Source: an uncultured Oscillospiraceae bacterium
Lineage (GTDB): Bacteria; Bacillota; Clostridia; Oscillospirales; Acutalibacteraceae
Assembly: GCA_900549825.1 (NCBI GenBank)
Contig: URQB01000011.1
Coordinates: 1 to 64,000, forward strand
Length of the DNA: 64,000 nt
Reading direction: 5' to 3'
Shown here: positions 51,908 to 61,075 of the stretch, piece by piece
Layout: the number at the start of each line of letters is the position of its first letter
Numbering within the stretch: the first letter of the stretch is position 1
The notes under the pieces: model-generated
Database searches by the model: none
Told to the model about the DNA's origin: nothing
Seen by the model: the letters and a program-made list of their open reading frames with translations, nothing else
Made by a program: the position numbers and the translations under genes

Positions 51908-52819
51908 TTAAACGGTTGCAGACAAGGCGATCATCAAAGGCATCGTCAGGATGGAGAGGAAGGTGATCACGGCAACCGTCTTGGATGCAAGCCCGGTATC
52001 ACGGCCGTATTTGGCGGCGAACATGACCGTGTTGTTCGCCGTGGGTGCGCTCGCAGAGATGATGCAGGCGGTCAGCAGCGCCCCGGAGATGCCGCAGAGG
52101 CGGAAGATCAGGAGCATGAGCGACGGCAGTACGAGCAGCTTGAGTACGGCTGCCAGGTAGATTTTTTTCTCCCGGAACATGGTTTTCAGATCGGTATTCG
52201 CAAGATAGGTGCCGAACATGATCATCGCCATCGGTGTGTTCAGCCCGGCAATGAAGGAGATAGGGTCCGCTAGCACGGCAGGCAGCTTGACCTCCAGCAG
52301 ATAGAGCGGGAGGCCGATGGCAACCGAGATGGTGCCCGGATTGAAAAGAAGCTTTTTCCAGTTAAAGTGCGTTCTGCCGGACATCACGGCTACGCCGTGC
52401 GTAAAGCAGACGACGTTGAAAGGGATCAGGCAGGCGGAGCAATAGAATACGCCGGGCGCGCCGAGCAATGCCTGCGCCATGGGCAGCGCCATGTAACCAA
52501 CATTCCCGTAGACGCTGGCATATTGATAGACGGCGTTTTCCTCACGATTTCCCTTACGGAAGAAGGGGAGGGAAATCAGGATTGCGGCGCCATGCATGGC
52601 AAATCCGCAAACGGCGGAAATCAGCAGCGCGGTGGCGTTTTCCTTCGTCAGCTCCATGGAGAGGAAGGATTGCGTAATGATCGCGGGCGTAACAATGTAA
52701 AAAAGGAGGTCGTTCGTCATGCGAGCGGCCTTTTCCTGATAGAGCCCGGTTTTATCGCAGATAAAACCGACGGCGATCATAATATATAAGATGAGCACCT
52801 GCTGCGCGGCGGTAACCAT
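51908..52819 (-). CDS. AEC (auxin efflux carrier) family transporter
   Basis: The protein has 303 residues from ATG 52819; a TTG at 52834 with GGGGAA ahead is an alternative start. Ten hydrophobic segments in two halves match the AEC family, with GLPLYLLEVKLPAVLADPIS near the middle and ASAPTANNTVMFAAKYG near the end, the conserved crossing region. These transporters move malate, malonate or other organic anions. No linked gene shows the substrate. Confidence 0.85.
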   Translation of the reverse strand: MVTAAQQVLILYIMIAVGFICDKTGLYQEKAARMTNDLLFYIVTPAIITQSFLSMELTKENATALLISAVCGFAMHGAAILISLPFFRKGNREENAVYQYASVYGNVGYMALPMAQALLGAPGVFYCSACLIPFNVVCFTHGVAVMSGRTHFNWKKLLFNPGTISVAIGLPLYLLEVKLPAVLADPISFIAGLNTPMAMIMFGTYLANTDLKTMFREKKIYLAAVLKLLVLPSLMLLIFRLCGISGALLTACIISASAPTANNTVMFAAKYGRDTGLASKTVAVITFLSILTMPLMIALSATV

Positions 52820-52874
52820 GTTCTCAATAAACAAATAAATTCCCCGCTTTGTATGAAGGATCAGCGTGAACAAA

Positions 52875-52900
52875 GGGGCGGGCATTCGCCCGCCCCGGAG
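52875..52900 (-). terminator. GC-rich hairpin after the unknown membrane protein gene
   Basis: GGGGCGGGC pairs with GCCCGCCCC around four bases; only a short TTTG follows on the minus strand. Confidence 0.5.
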
Positions 52901-52912
52901 GATCAAAGCCGT

Positions 52913-53827
52913 TCAGGCTGCATTGCCCGAGTCAATTTTTCTCATAGCGAAGGCTCCCTGGATGAGGACACACAGGATCAGCAGCGACGCCATGAGATCG
53001 CACAGCTCAAACGGAGACTGCGCCGCCAGCTGGGAAGAGCGGCCGATGATGACCAGCACCAGGCGCGGCACGGAGCAGGTCAGCCCAAATAAGGCGGCCG
53101 GGAGACCGTAGCCGTACAGGCTCCACATTGCGCCGCGGTCATCCACGCGGGAGCAGATACGCGCAAAATTCAGGAAGAACAGGAGCATTGCGGCGAGCAT
53201 GAACAATTCCAGCAGGAGGTCGGAGATGTTTTTGAAATTAATCGTGCGAGAGAAGCGAAAGATCATGCGCGCCATGACCCAGCACAGGGGTGCGACGGCG
53301 AGAAGCTTGAACTGGGAGTAATCCAGCTTGCCCATGATATAGTGATAGCCGAAAAAAAGAAAATAAACGCAGCCGAGCACTGCGAACAGGATTTCAAAGA
53401 TCAGAGCGAAGCCACCGGTTTTGATGAGGTAGAGAAACATGCCGGTGTTCTGCTGGACGGGAAGCGCGCTCCGTTGAGACAGGATGTTCAGGAAGTGTTC
53501 CGTCTGGGAAATCGCATCCACTACGAGGGAAACGGAAAAGAGAAGCGATACGACGCCCAAGCCTACATTTTTCCTCTTCCATAATCTCAGAGGTACGTTC
53601 CCGCTGAGATAGGATAGCACAACCAGCGCAACCGTCAGAACGGCGAGCAGAATATACAGCGCGGGAATTGTAGCGCTGTTTGCGGAATAAAAGCCGGTCT
53701 CCGCTTCGATCAGCCGCATGAGCTGATAGGTGCGCAGCGGCAAGATCGCCACCAGCCCTGCCGCAAAGATACATAAGACGGCCATCATCGGAATGGATTC
53801 GAAACGCCCTTTGAGCTTGAGCTTCAT
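52913..53827 (-). CDS. Polytopic membrane protein of unknown function
   Basis: The 304-residue protein has seven or eight hydrophobic segments, for example AVLCIFAAGLVAILPLRTYQ, YILLAVLTVALVVLSYLSG and LFMLAAMLLFFLNFARI. The N-terminus is basic (MKLKLKGRF). I do not recognise a family. It is followed by the AEC transporter gene in the same direction after a hairpin, so the two may be partly co-transcribed. The 247 bases upstream of it (53828-54074) hold no recognisable feature. Confidence 0.65.
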   Translation of the reverse strand: MKLKLKGRFESIPMMAVLCIFAAGLVAILPLRTYQLMRLIEAETGFYSANSATIPALYILLAVLTVALVVLSYLSGNVPLRLWKRKNVGLGVVSLLFSVSLVVDAISQTEHFLNILSQRSALPVQQNTGMFLYLIKTGGFALIFEILFAVLGCVYFLFFGYHYIMGKLDYSQFKLLAVAPLCWVMARMIFRFSRTINFKNISDLLLELFMLAAMLLFFLNFARICSRVDDRGAMWSLYGYGLPAALFGLTCSVPRLVLVIIGRSSQLAAQSPFELCDLMASLLILCVLIQGAFAMRKIDSGNAA

Positions 53828-54074
53828 AAATAAATCACTCCTGCTTTTTGATGCGGAACAACAGTAAAGCTGATTGTTCTCACATGAATTGAATACGCGT
53901 CGAACACTGTTCGCGTTCAGTCTGAAATTTCATTTTGTAAACCGGAAACGCCGCCTTCCTGCGGCTTTCAGGCTTGCCTTTACCGCTAAGGATCCACATA
54001 CGTTTGGCGATTTTCTGGCTTTCGCCCATCCGGGCGCCTGCCTTCTGACGCCGGTATCGCTCCGGCGGAAGCAA

Positions 54075-55502
54075 TCAGATCCGCTCCTCCGTGGGAACAT
54101 AGACGGAGGGATGCGGCTGCGCCTCCGTGCGCTGCGCGATCGGGGCGTATGTGCCGGGCAGGGATACGCTCTTATAGGCCGGGCGGATGATCCGCCCACC
54201 GCTGATGAGCTCTTCCAAACGGTGCGCGGCCCACCCGGCCATGCGCGCAACCGCGAATAAGGGCGTGAACAGGTCCACCGGGATGCCGAGCATCCGGTAG
54301 ACGAGGCCGGAGTACAGGTCGACATTGGCGCACACGCGCTTTTTATTCCCCTTCTCCCGGGCAAAGATCTCGGGCGTAAGCCGTTCCACCAGCTCAATGG
54401 AGCGGAATTTTTCCTCAAACTCTGTGCCCGCCGCAAATTTGCGGGCCTGCTTCTTGAGCAGGCCGGCGCGCGGGTCGGAGAGCGTATATACGGCGTGCCC
54501 CATGCCATAGATCAGGCCGCTGTGGTCGCCCGCCTGCTTATGGATGATGCGTTTGAGAAAATCAGCTACCTGCCCCTCGTCCGTAAGGTCGGAGACCTCC
54601 TGCTCCATGCAGTCGAGCATTTGCGTTACTTTGATATTGGCGCCGCCGTGGCGGGGGCCCTTGAGAGAGCCGATGCCTGCGGCAATGGCGGAATAAGTAT
54701 CCGTTCCGCTGGAAGTGAGCACCCGCGTGGAGAAGGTGGAGTTGTTGCCGCCGCCGTGCTCCGCGTGCAGCATCAGGCACAGATCCAGCAGCTTTGCTTC
54801 CTCGTCGGTGAATTTCCGGTCAGAGCGAATGGAATTGAGGATGAACTGCGCGGTGGTATGTTCCTTTTTGACCGGATGGATGTACATGCTCTTATGGTAA
54901 TAATGCCGGCGCTTGACCTGATAAGCATAACTCATAATGGTCGGCAGCTGTGCGATCAGCTGGATCGACTGGCGCAGCACGTTTTCGATGGAGGTATCGT
55001 CCGGCTGCTCGTCATAGGAATAGAGCGCCAGCACACAGCGGGCCAGTTTATTCATAATATCCGGCGAGGGCGCTTTCATGATCATATCCTCGATGAAGTC
55101 CTCCGGGAGCTCGCGGCATTGGGCCAGCGCCTGCGTAAAGGCGGTAAGCTGGGCCTGCGTGGGCAGCGTGCCAAACAGGAGCAGCCATGCGACCTCCTCG
55201 TAGCCGAAGCGGTTTTCCTCCTCGCAGCCGTGCACCAGGTCGAGCAGGTCGATCCCGCGATAGATCAGCCGGCCGGGCACCGGCACGCGCTCTCCGTCGC
55301 TGACATAATAGCCCTGTACGTTGCAGATGCGGGTAAGCCCTGCCATGACGCCGGTCCCATCCGGGTTGCGCAGGCCGCGCTTGACGGAATAACGCTCGAA
55401 ATCAGCGGGGTTGATGGAGTTATTTTTGCCCAGCTCCCTGCATAAATTAGAGAGAGAATCGTTGGAAAGGGGGGAGATATAATTTGCCACTGGCATCACC
55501 AT
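54075..55502 (-). CDS. Citrate synthase family enzyme
   Basis: The 475-residue enzyme has the active-site stretch LMLHAEHGGGNNSTFSTR, the second His in LKGPRHGGAN and the Asp in AVYTLSDPRA, so all three catalytic residues are present. It condenses an acyl-CoA (acetyl- or propionyl-CoA) with oxaloacetate. The long N-terminal part and the length are those of the variant common in Clostridia. It is monocistronic and divergent from the SpoIID-like gene. Citrate versus methylcitrate specificity cannot be decided. Confidence 0.9.
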   Translation of the reverse strand: MVMPVANYISPLSNDSLSNLCRELGKNNSINPADFERYSVKRGLRNPDGTGVMAGLTRICNVQGYYVSDGERVPVPGRLIYRGIDLLDLVHGCEEENRFGYEEVAWLLLFGTLPTQAQLTAFTQALAQCRELPEDFIEDMIMKAPSPDIMNKLARCVLALYSYDEQPDDTSIENVLRQSIQLIAQLPTIMSYAYQVKRRHYYHKSMYIHPVKKEHTTAQFILNSIRSDRKFTDEEAKLLDLCLMLHAEHGGGNNSTFSTRVLTSSGTDTYSAIAAGIGSLKGPRHGGANIKVTQMLDCMEQEVSDLTDEGQVADFLKRIIHKQAGDHSGLIYGMGHAVYTLSDPRAGLLKKQARKFAAGTEFEEKFRSIELVERLTPEIFAREKGNKKRVCANVDLYSGLVYRMLGIPVDLFTPLFAVARMAGWAAHRLEELISGGRIIRPAYKSVSLPGTYAPIAQRTEAQPHPSVYVPTEERI

Positions 55503-55525
55503 TCTTAAAAATAATCGTTCATAAT

Positions 55526-55554
55526 ATTGTATAACGCAGACAGAACAAAGTCAA
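55526..55554 (-). promoter_or_regulatory. Promoter of the citrate synthase gene
   Basis: On the minus strand TTGACT (55554-55549) and TACAAT (55531-55526) are 17 bases apart, about 25 bases before the ATG at 55502. Confidence 0.65.
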
Positions 55555-55628
55555 GGTTTTCAATGGGAACATACTCAGGCAGGATCGCGGGAAGAGGCTT
55601 CCCCGCCCTGCCCCGCGTTTGGGAAAGG

Positions 55629-56639
55629 ATGGCGAAAAGAATGCGCAGATATGGTGTTTTATGCGCGGTGCTGCTGCTGATCATGGTGGTTACGCCGCTG
55701 CTGGCGATGGGGGAGAGCTCCGCCCAGAATCCGGACAGCCTCTCCGGCGGAAAAACGGCTGCTTCGGACCAGAACGGTTCAACGGGAGAAGAGGGGACGA
55801 TGAAGGTGCTGCGTGCTTCCAGCAACCGTGTAGAGACGATGAGCGACCTGGAATACGTCATCGGCGCGGTCAGCGCCGAAATGCCGCCTACCTATCATAC
55901 GGAGGCGATCAAGGCGCAGGCCGCCGCCTGCTATACCTTTGCGCTGCGCAGCCGCAACGAGCAGCTGAAAAAGCCGGACGAAGCGCTTTCCGGCGCCTAT
56001 CTCAACGACGACAGCTCACAGCACCAGGGCTACATCAGCAAAGAGGAAAGTAAGGAAAAATGGGGCGATAAGTTCGACACCTACTATAAAAAGATCAGTG
56101 AAGCCTGCGAGGCGGTCGTCGGCAAGGCGATCGTTTATGATGGAGAGCCGATTGTAGCGGCCTTCCACGCAATCTGCAGCGGGCAGACGGAGAGCGCGCA
56201 GGTGGTCTGGGGGAAGGATCTGCCCTATCTTCAATCCGTTCAGAGCACAGGCGACAGGCTGTCGCCGGATTATGCGTCGACCCTCTCCCTGACAAAAGAA
56301 CAATTCAGCACAATGGCGAAGAAGCTTGACAAGGTTTCTTTGGGGGATGATGCTGCAAAATGGTTTGAAAAACCGGAGACCTCCAAGGCTGGCACAGTCA
56401 CCTCGATTACCATCGGCGGGCAGAAGCTGACCGGGCAGCAGGTACGCGAGGCGTTCGGCCTGCGCAGCGCGTGTTTTACCCTGGAATATAAAAACGACCG
56501 GTTCACCTTCCACGTCAGCGGCTACGGTCACTGCGTAGGGATGAGCCAGTACGGCGCGGATTATATGGCCCGGCAGGGTAGCTCCTGGGAGGAGATCATC
56601 AAGCACTATTATAAGGGCGTCGAGATCAGGGAATTGTGA
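55629..56639 (+). CDS. SpoIID/LytB domain protein
   Basis: The protein has about 336 residues from ATG 55629 (an earlier in-frame ATG at 55563 with AAGG ahead is possible). It has an N-terminal membrane anchor (GVLCAVLLLIMVVTPLLAMG), then the SpoIID domain, with VIGAVSAEMPPTYHTEAIKAQ, the catalytic-type Glu in that stretch, AFHAICSGQTESAQVVWG and the C-terminal GYGHCVGMSQYGADYMA. SpoIID is a lytic transglycosylase that trims glycan at stripped peptides during engulfment in sporulation; paralogues exist in non-sporulating cells. The GHGVGMSQ motif reads GHCVGMSQ here. Confidence 0.88.
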   Translation: MAKRMRRYGVLCAVLLLIMVVTPLLAMGESSAQNPDSLSGGKTAASDQNGSTGEEGTMKVLRASSNRVETMSDLEYVIGAVSAEMPPTYHTEAIKAQAAACYTFALRSRNEQLKKPDEALSGAYLNDDSSQHQGYISKEESKEKWGDKFDTYYKKISEACEAVVGKAIVYDGEPIVAAFHAICSGQTESAQVVWGKDLPYLQSVQSTGDRLSPDYASTLSLTKEQFSTMAKKLDKVSLGDDAAKWFEKPETSKAGTVTSITIGGQKLTGQQVREAFGLRSACFTLEYKNDRFTFHVSGYGHCVGMSQYGADYMARQGSSWEEIIKHYYKGVEIREL

Positions 56640-56644
56640 GCGCA

Positions 56645-57217
56645 TTATCCGCTGGATTTTTTTAAAGTATGCTCCAGGCGGTTCATCAGGCTTTTGCGTG
56701 CGCGGGAAAGCTTGACGCGCGCGAGTTCCTCCGAGCAATTGAGCAGGGCCGCCATCTGGGCGGTGCTGCAGCCGTGGGCGTATTTCAGGGTGAGCGCGTA
56801 GCGGTAATCGGCGGGAAGGCAGCGGACGGCCTCCAAAATCGTTTCCTCCTGCTCCCGGCGGAGCAGGAGGGTATCCGGGCGGTTCTCCCGGTCCTCCGGA
56901 TCGGCATCCAGCTCCATCATCTCCTCCAGGGAGGATTCCTCCTGATTTTTACCGCGCTTGCGCTTGATGTCATAGGAGATATTTTTGACGACGGTCATCA
57001 GGAAGCCGATCGTCTTGTGCTCATCCGACTCGTCGATTTTATCCAGGCAGCCGATGATCCGGATGAAGGTTTCCTGCACGGCGTCCTCCGCCAGGTGCTC
57101 GTCAAAAAGGATGTTCTTCGCCGTGTATTTGAGGCAGCGCTCATATTGATGGAAGAGGCGCTCGAATTTATCACGGTCCTCCTGTGTGTCGATCATGGAA
57201 AGATAAACGGAAAGCAC
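56645..57217 (-). CDS. ECF-type RNA polymerase sigma factor without adjacent anti-sigma
   Basis: The 190-residue protein starts with GTG at 57217, with GGGAGGTGG ahead. Region 2 shows HLAEDAVQETFIRII and region 4 LPADYRYALTLKYAHGCSTA and LNCSEELARVKLSRARKSLM. Unlike the two other ECF genes in the window, no membrane anti-sigma gene follows; the convergent neighbour is the SpoIID-like gene five bases away. A conserved role cannot be given. Confidence 0.85.
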   Translation of the reverse strand: MLSVYLSMIDTQEDRDKFERLFHQYERCLKYTAKNILFDEHLAEDAVQETFIRIIGCLDKIDESDEHKTIGFLMTVVKNISYDIKRKRGKNQEESSLEEMMELDADPEDRENRPDTLLLRREQEETILEAVRCLPADYRYALTLKYAHGCSTAQMAALLNCSEELARVKLSRARKSLMNRLEHTLKKSSG

Positions 57218-57362
57218 ACTTCCACCTCCCCTGCTGTCTGTGTGAAATCAGGATGTTTAACAGCCGTGTAGCAACCGCCTTGATATGGATTATTTTAGCA
57301 TGCTTCCCGATAGAAGGCAAGTTCCGAGCAGAAGAAATCCGGTTCGACAAATATTGAGAGAT

Positions 57363-57409
57363 AAAAAGAGCGCGCTGCAAACTGTAAACATACAGGTTCT
57401 GCAGCGCGC
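57363..57409 (-). terminator. Terminator of the metal ATPase operon
   Basis: GCGCGCTGCA pairs with TGCAGCGCGC, with inner CTGTA/TACAG pairing; on the minus strand a CTTTTTAT run follows. Confidence 0.8.
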
Positions 57410-57438
57410 CCCTGCCAATTGATCCAATTGGGGAGGTG

Positions 57439-59583
57439 TCAGGATTTTTTGCGCAGGATCCTGGCGGAATTGAACACGGCGAGGATCGTTACCCCTACGT
57501 CGGCAAACACGGCCGCCCACATGCCCGCCAGGCTCAATGCGCCGAGTACGAGGACGATACCCTTTACGACAAGCGCAAACGTGATGTTGAAACGGATGAT
57601 CCGCATGCAGCGGCGGAAGAGTGCGATCGCCTGCGGCAGCTTGGAGGGCTGGTTATTCGTCAGGACGACATCGCCCGCCTCGATTGCCGCGTCCGTACCA
57701 AGGCCCATTGCAACGCCCACATCCGCGGCGGCGAGAACGGGGGCGTCGTTGATCCCGTCGCCGACGAAGGCTGTCACGCCGCTTTCCCGCCTGATCTGCT
57801 CGAGGAGCTCAAGCTTTTCCTCCGGCAGCAGGCCGGCATGGTATTCCGTGATTCCACAGGCCTCAGCGGCCGCTTTGGCGGCTTCCTCATGGTCGCCTGT
57901 AAGCATGACGATCCGGTTAACCCCCAGCGCCCGAAGCTGCTTGACCGCGAGTGCGGAATCTTCCCGCAGCTTGCCGGAGACGGAAATTGCGCCCAAAAGC
58001 TGCCCGCTGCGCGCGACATACACCATTTCGTCCGGCAGGGCGGAGAGATCAATCCCATGTGCCTGCATGAGCCGTTTTGCGCCGCAGAGGATCTCCTGGC
58101 CATCTACGATCACACGTGTGCCGCCGCCCGGCGTCTCGGAGAAATCCTCGATTCGGGCTTCCGCTACTTCCCCGAAGGCTTCGATGATCGACCGGGCAAT
58201 CGGATGGCTGGAGCGGCATTCTGCAAAGGCTGCCGCCTCCAGAACCTCCTGCTCGGAAACGCCGTTTACCGCGGCGATGTGCGTAACGGCGAATTGGTCG
58301 GTGGTGAGTGTGCCCGTTTTATCGAATACGACGGCGGCTGGCTTTTCCAGCGTTTCAATATAGCAGCCGCCTTTGACGAGAATCCCGCGTTTGGACGCGG
58401 CACCTACGCCTGCGAAGAAGCCCAGCGGAACGCTCAGGACAAACGCGCAGGGGCAGGAGGCTACCAGAAATACGAGGGCATTATGGGCCCATTCTTTCCA
58501 GTCCCCGCCCAGGAGGGGCGGCACAATGGCGAGCAGAACCGCCAGGATGACAACGGCGGGCGTATAGATTTTTGCAAACTTGGTGACAAGCCGCTCCGCG
58601 GGCGCTTTGCGCTGTGCGGCGTTTTCCACCATGTCGATGATCCGGGAGGCGGCGGACTGCGCATAGGGGTTGACGACCCGCATCGTCAGGGTGCCGGAGC
58701 CGTTGATCATGCCGCTGAGCAGCTCAGACTGCGGCCCGGCGTTCTGCGGGGCACTTTCGCCTGTGATGGCGGAGGCGTCCACCGTGCTTTCGCCGGAGAG
58801 AACCACACCGTCGAGCGGGATGCGCTCAAAGGGCAGGATCTGCAGCGTCGCGCCCACTTCCACTTCCTGCGCAGCGACCTGCCGCGATGTGCCGTCCGGC
58901 AGAAGGAGGTTGGCGGTATCCGGCCGGATTTCGGACAGGGCCGCAATCGACTTGCGGGAGCGCCCAACCGCATAGTGCTCAAACAATTCGCCGACACCGA
59001 AGAACAGTGTAACGGCAGCCGCCTCCGCGAAATCTCCCATAAAGGAAGCGGCGACCACGGCGATGGTGACGAGCAGGTGCTCATCCAGGCTGATATGGCG
59101 TAAGCTCTTGACGGCGGCCGCAAATACGGGCCAGCCGGCCAGCAGAATGCTCAATACAAACAGCACAGGGGAAACGATTGCCGGAATCACGGCAATTTCC
59201 TTACAGAGATATGCCGCGACGAAGAGGACGGCTGAGGCGATCACTGTGCCAATCTGCCATTTGCCCTCGGCCTCGCCATGCTCATGGCTGTGCTCGTTCC
59301 CATGCTCGTGCTCATGGTCATGCGTGTGACCGCTCGTAGGGGAACCGCCATTGTATTGGGTGAGCTCAACTGCTACGCAGCCCGGCTCCACGCGGCTGAT
59401 TTCTCGGTTGATCCGGTCTGTCAGTTCATCGGGATTCCCCTCTGCCTGCAAGGTCAGGGTAGAGGCTGGGAAGCTGACGCTGACCTCGGAAAAAGCATCG
59501 ATTGCGGAAAGCCGCTCTTCGATTTTAGACGCGCAGTTTGCGCAGTCCAGGTTGCAAAGCTTATATTGCCTTCGATCCATCAT
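57439..59583 (-). CDS. Heavy-metal P1B-type ATPase (Zn/Cd exporter type)
   Basis: The 714-residue pump has an N-terminal metal-binding domain with LDCANC (C14, C17), a His-rich linker (about 86-102, with HTHDHEHEHG), membrane motif CPCA (377-380), the phosphorylated D421 in DKTGTL and the hinge VAFVGDGINDAP-like stretch. CPC together with the His-rich linker and a CadC/SmtB regulator suggests export of zinc, cadmium or lead. Its start overlaps the end of the regulator gene by four bases, so both come from one transcript. Confidence 0.92.
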   Translation of the reverse strand: MMDRRQYKLCNLDCANCASKIEERLSAIDAFSEVSVSFPASTLTLQAEGNPDELTDRINREISRVEPGCVAVELTQYNGGSPTSGHTHDHEHEHGNEHSHEHGEAEGKWQIGTVIASAVLFVAAYLCKEIAVIPAIVSPVLFVLSILLAGWPVFAAAVKSLRHISLDEHLLVTIAVVAASFMGDFAEAAAVTLFFGVGELFEHYAVGRSRKSIAALSEIRPDTANLLLPDGTSRQVAAQEVEVGATLQILPFERIPLDGVVLSGESTVDASAITGESAPQNAGPQSELLSGMINGSGTLTMRVVNPYAQSAASRIIDMVENAAQRKAPAERLVTKFAKIYTPAVVILAVLLAIVPPLLGGDWKEWAHNALVFLVASCPCAFVLSVPLGFFAGVGAASKRGILVKGGCYIETLEKPAAVVFDKTGTLTTDQFAVTHIAAVNGVSEQEVLEAAAFAECRSSHPIARSIIEAFGEVAEARIEDFSETPGGGTRVIVDGQEILCGAKRLMQAHGIDLSALPDEMVYVARSGQLLGAISVSGKLREDSALAVKQLRALGVNRIVMLTGDHEEAAKAAAEACGITEYHAGLLPEEKLELLEQIRRESGVTAFVGDGINDAPVLAAADVGVAMGLGTDAAIEAGDVVLTNNQPSKLPQAIALFRRCMRIIRFNITFALVVKGIVLVLGALSLAGMWAAVFADVGVTILAVFNSARILRKKS

Positions 59584-59990
59584 AGGGAAATCGCTCCTCT
59601 CTTGTGTAAAATATGCTGCAGCCCCGCTGCAAAGATTGAGTGGACGTGCTCATCGTCCAGCGCATAATAAACCGTTTTGCCGTCGCGCCGCGGGCGGACC
59701 AGGCCGGCAGCGCGCAGAATGCGCAGCTGATGGGAGATCGCGCTCTGGCCCATGCTCAGCAGCTCCGCCAGATCGCATACGCACAACTCATGGTCGAGCA
59801 GGGCGCTCAGGATGCGGATGCGCGTGCTGTCTCCAAACACCTTAAAGAGCTCGGCCACATCATAAAGAACTTCCTCATCCGGCATCTGTGCGCGGGTGCA
59901 TGCGATCACATCCTCATGCGTTTCCGGCTCGGCGCAGCAGCCTTCCGGAACCGCGGGCGGTGTGGGCAATGCGGGCGTTTTCGTTTCCAT
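59580..59990 (-). CDS. ArsR/SmtB family metal-sensing repressor (CadC-like)
   Basis: The 136-residue protein has a winged helix with FKVFGDSTRIRILSALLDHE, the metal-binding ELCVCDLAE motif (C70, C72), SMGQSAISHQLRILRAAGLV as recognition helix and a C-terminal DEHVHSIFAAGLQHIL that can supply His ligands for a second site. Extra cysteines C18-C19 and C31 in the N-terminus fit CadC-like sites. It represses the operon until Zn, Cd or Pb binds. A perfect SmtB-type operator sits at its promoter. Confidence 0.92.
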   Translation of the reverse strand: METKTPALPTPPAVPEGCCAEPETHEDVIACTRAQMPDEEVLYDVAELFKVFGDSTRIRILSALLDHELCVCDLAELLSMGQSAISHQLRILRAAGLVRPRRDGKTVYYALDDEHVHSIFAAGLQHILHKRGAISL

Positions 59991-60035
59991 ACGGATATCC
60001 CCCTAAAGCTATAAATGAATGATTGCACAGAATAT

Positions 60036-60094
60036 CATATGAACATCTATTCATATGTTGACACTAATATAACGCGATTCTTCGAAAAAGTCAA
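60036..60094 (-). promoter_or_regulatory. Metal operon promoter with SmtB/CadC operator
   Basis: On the minus strand TTGACT (60094-60089) and TATATT (60071-60066) are 17 bases apart. Just downstream, TGAACATCTATTCA (60040-60053) matches the TGAACA-N2-TATTCA core of SmtB-type operators exactly and is extended to eight-base perfect arms CATATGAA/TTCATATG (60036-60057). Confidence 0.8.
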
Positions 60095-60194
60095 GCGGAA
60101 ATGCAGTCTTTTTAAAAATTATTTTTTGTCATGGAAAAAAGAGGAAGCCACATCAGGCAAGGAAAGCAAGCGCGGCACGCGCACCGCGTTTTGC

Positions 60195-60223
60195 TTGTGA
60201 ATTGCAGGGAGATGTGATATAAT
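60195..60223 (+). promoter_or_regulatory. Promoter of proBA
   Basis: TTGTGA (60195-60200) and an extended -10 TGATATAAT (TATAAT at 60218-60223) are 17 bases apart, 54 bases before the proB ATG. A GC-rich hairpin (60174-60191) with TTTT lies just upstream. Confidence 0.7.
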
Positions 60224-60277
60224 CGTATGCATCAATCGAGTGGAAGGAAACCGATCGCATAGAATAGGGGACTGAAT

Positions 60278-61075
60278 ATGCCGGTATTGAAACAAGCAAA
60301 GCGTATCGTCGTCAAGGTGGGGACTTCTACGCTGACCTATGAGACGGGCAAAACCAATATCCGCCGGATGGCGAAGCTGGTAAGTGTGCTGTCCGACCTG
60401 CTCAATTCCGGGATGGAGGTCGTGCTGGTTACCAGCGGCGCGATCGGCGTAGGCGTTGGGAAGCTTGGCCTGCGTGAGCGCCCGGACGATACGCCGGGCC
60501 GTCAGGCTGCGGCGACTGTCGGGCAGTGCGAGCTGATGTTTATGTATGATAAGCTCTTCGGCGAATATGGGCATACCGTGGGCCAGCTGCTTATCACGCG
60601 GGGCGATATTGAGAATGAATGCAGGAAGACCAATCTGGTCAATACGTTTGAAAAGCTTTTTGCCTTCGGCGCGATTCCAATCGTCAATGAAAACGACAGT
60701 GTGGCGGTGGAGGAGATCGTTTTCGGCGACAACGACAGCCTGTCCGCCATCGTGGCGCGGCTGGTGCAGGCGGACGCACTGATCATCCTCAGCGATATCG
60801 ACGGCCTGTACGACAGCGACCCGCATCAGGATGCGGATGCCCGCCTGATCCCAGTGGTGGAGGAGATCGACGATCGCATCCGGGCGCTGGCCGGAGGCAG
60901 CGGGACGCAGCGTGGCACCGGAGGTATGGTGACAAAGCTGCATGCCGCGGAGCTTGCCACTGAGGCTGGCATCGACACCATCGTGATGAATGGCGACGCG
61001 CCGCAGGATCTGTACAAAATATTAGAGGGCCGTCAGATCGGCACATTTTTTAAAGCGAGGAGGAACCGGGAATGA
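60278..61075 (+). CDS. proB: Glutamate 5-kinase, short form without PUA domain
   Basis: The 265-residue enzyme makes gamma-glutamyl phosphate in proline synthesis. The amino acid kinase fold shows KRIVVKVGTSTLT at the start, VTSGAIGVGVGKL, PIVNENDSVAVEE, SDIDGLYDSDP and GTGGMVTKLHAAELA. It ends after the kinase domain, so the C-terminal PUA domain of long ProB proteins is absent. AGGGGA precedes the ATG. Its stop overlaps the proA start by four bases. Confidence 0.95.
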   Translation: MPVLKQAKRIVVKVGTSTLTYETGKTNIRRMAKLVSVLSDLLNSGMEVVLVTSGAIGVGVGKLGLRERPDDTPGRQAAATVGQCELMFMYDKLFGEYGHTVGQLLITRGDIENECRKTNLVNTFEKLFAFGAIPIVNENDSVAVEEIVFGDNDSLSAIVARLVQADALIILSDIDGLYDSDPHQDADARLIPVVEEIDDRIRALAGGSGTQRGTGGMVTKLHAAELATEAGIDTIVMNGDAPQDLYKILEGRQIGTFFKARRNRE

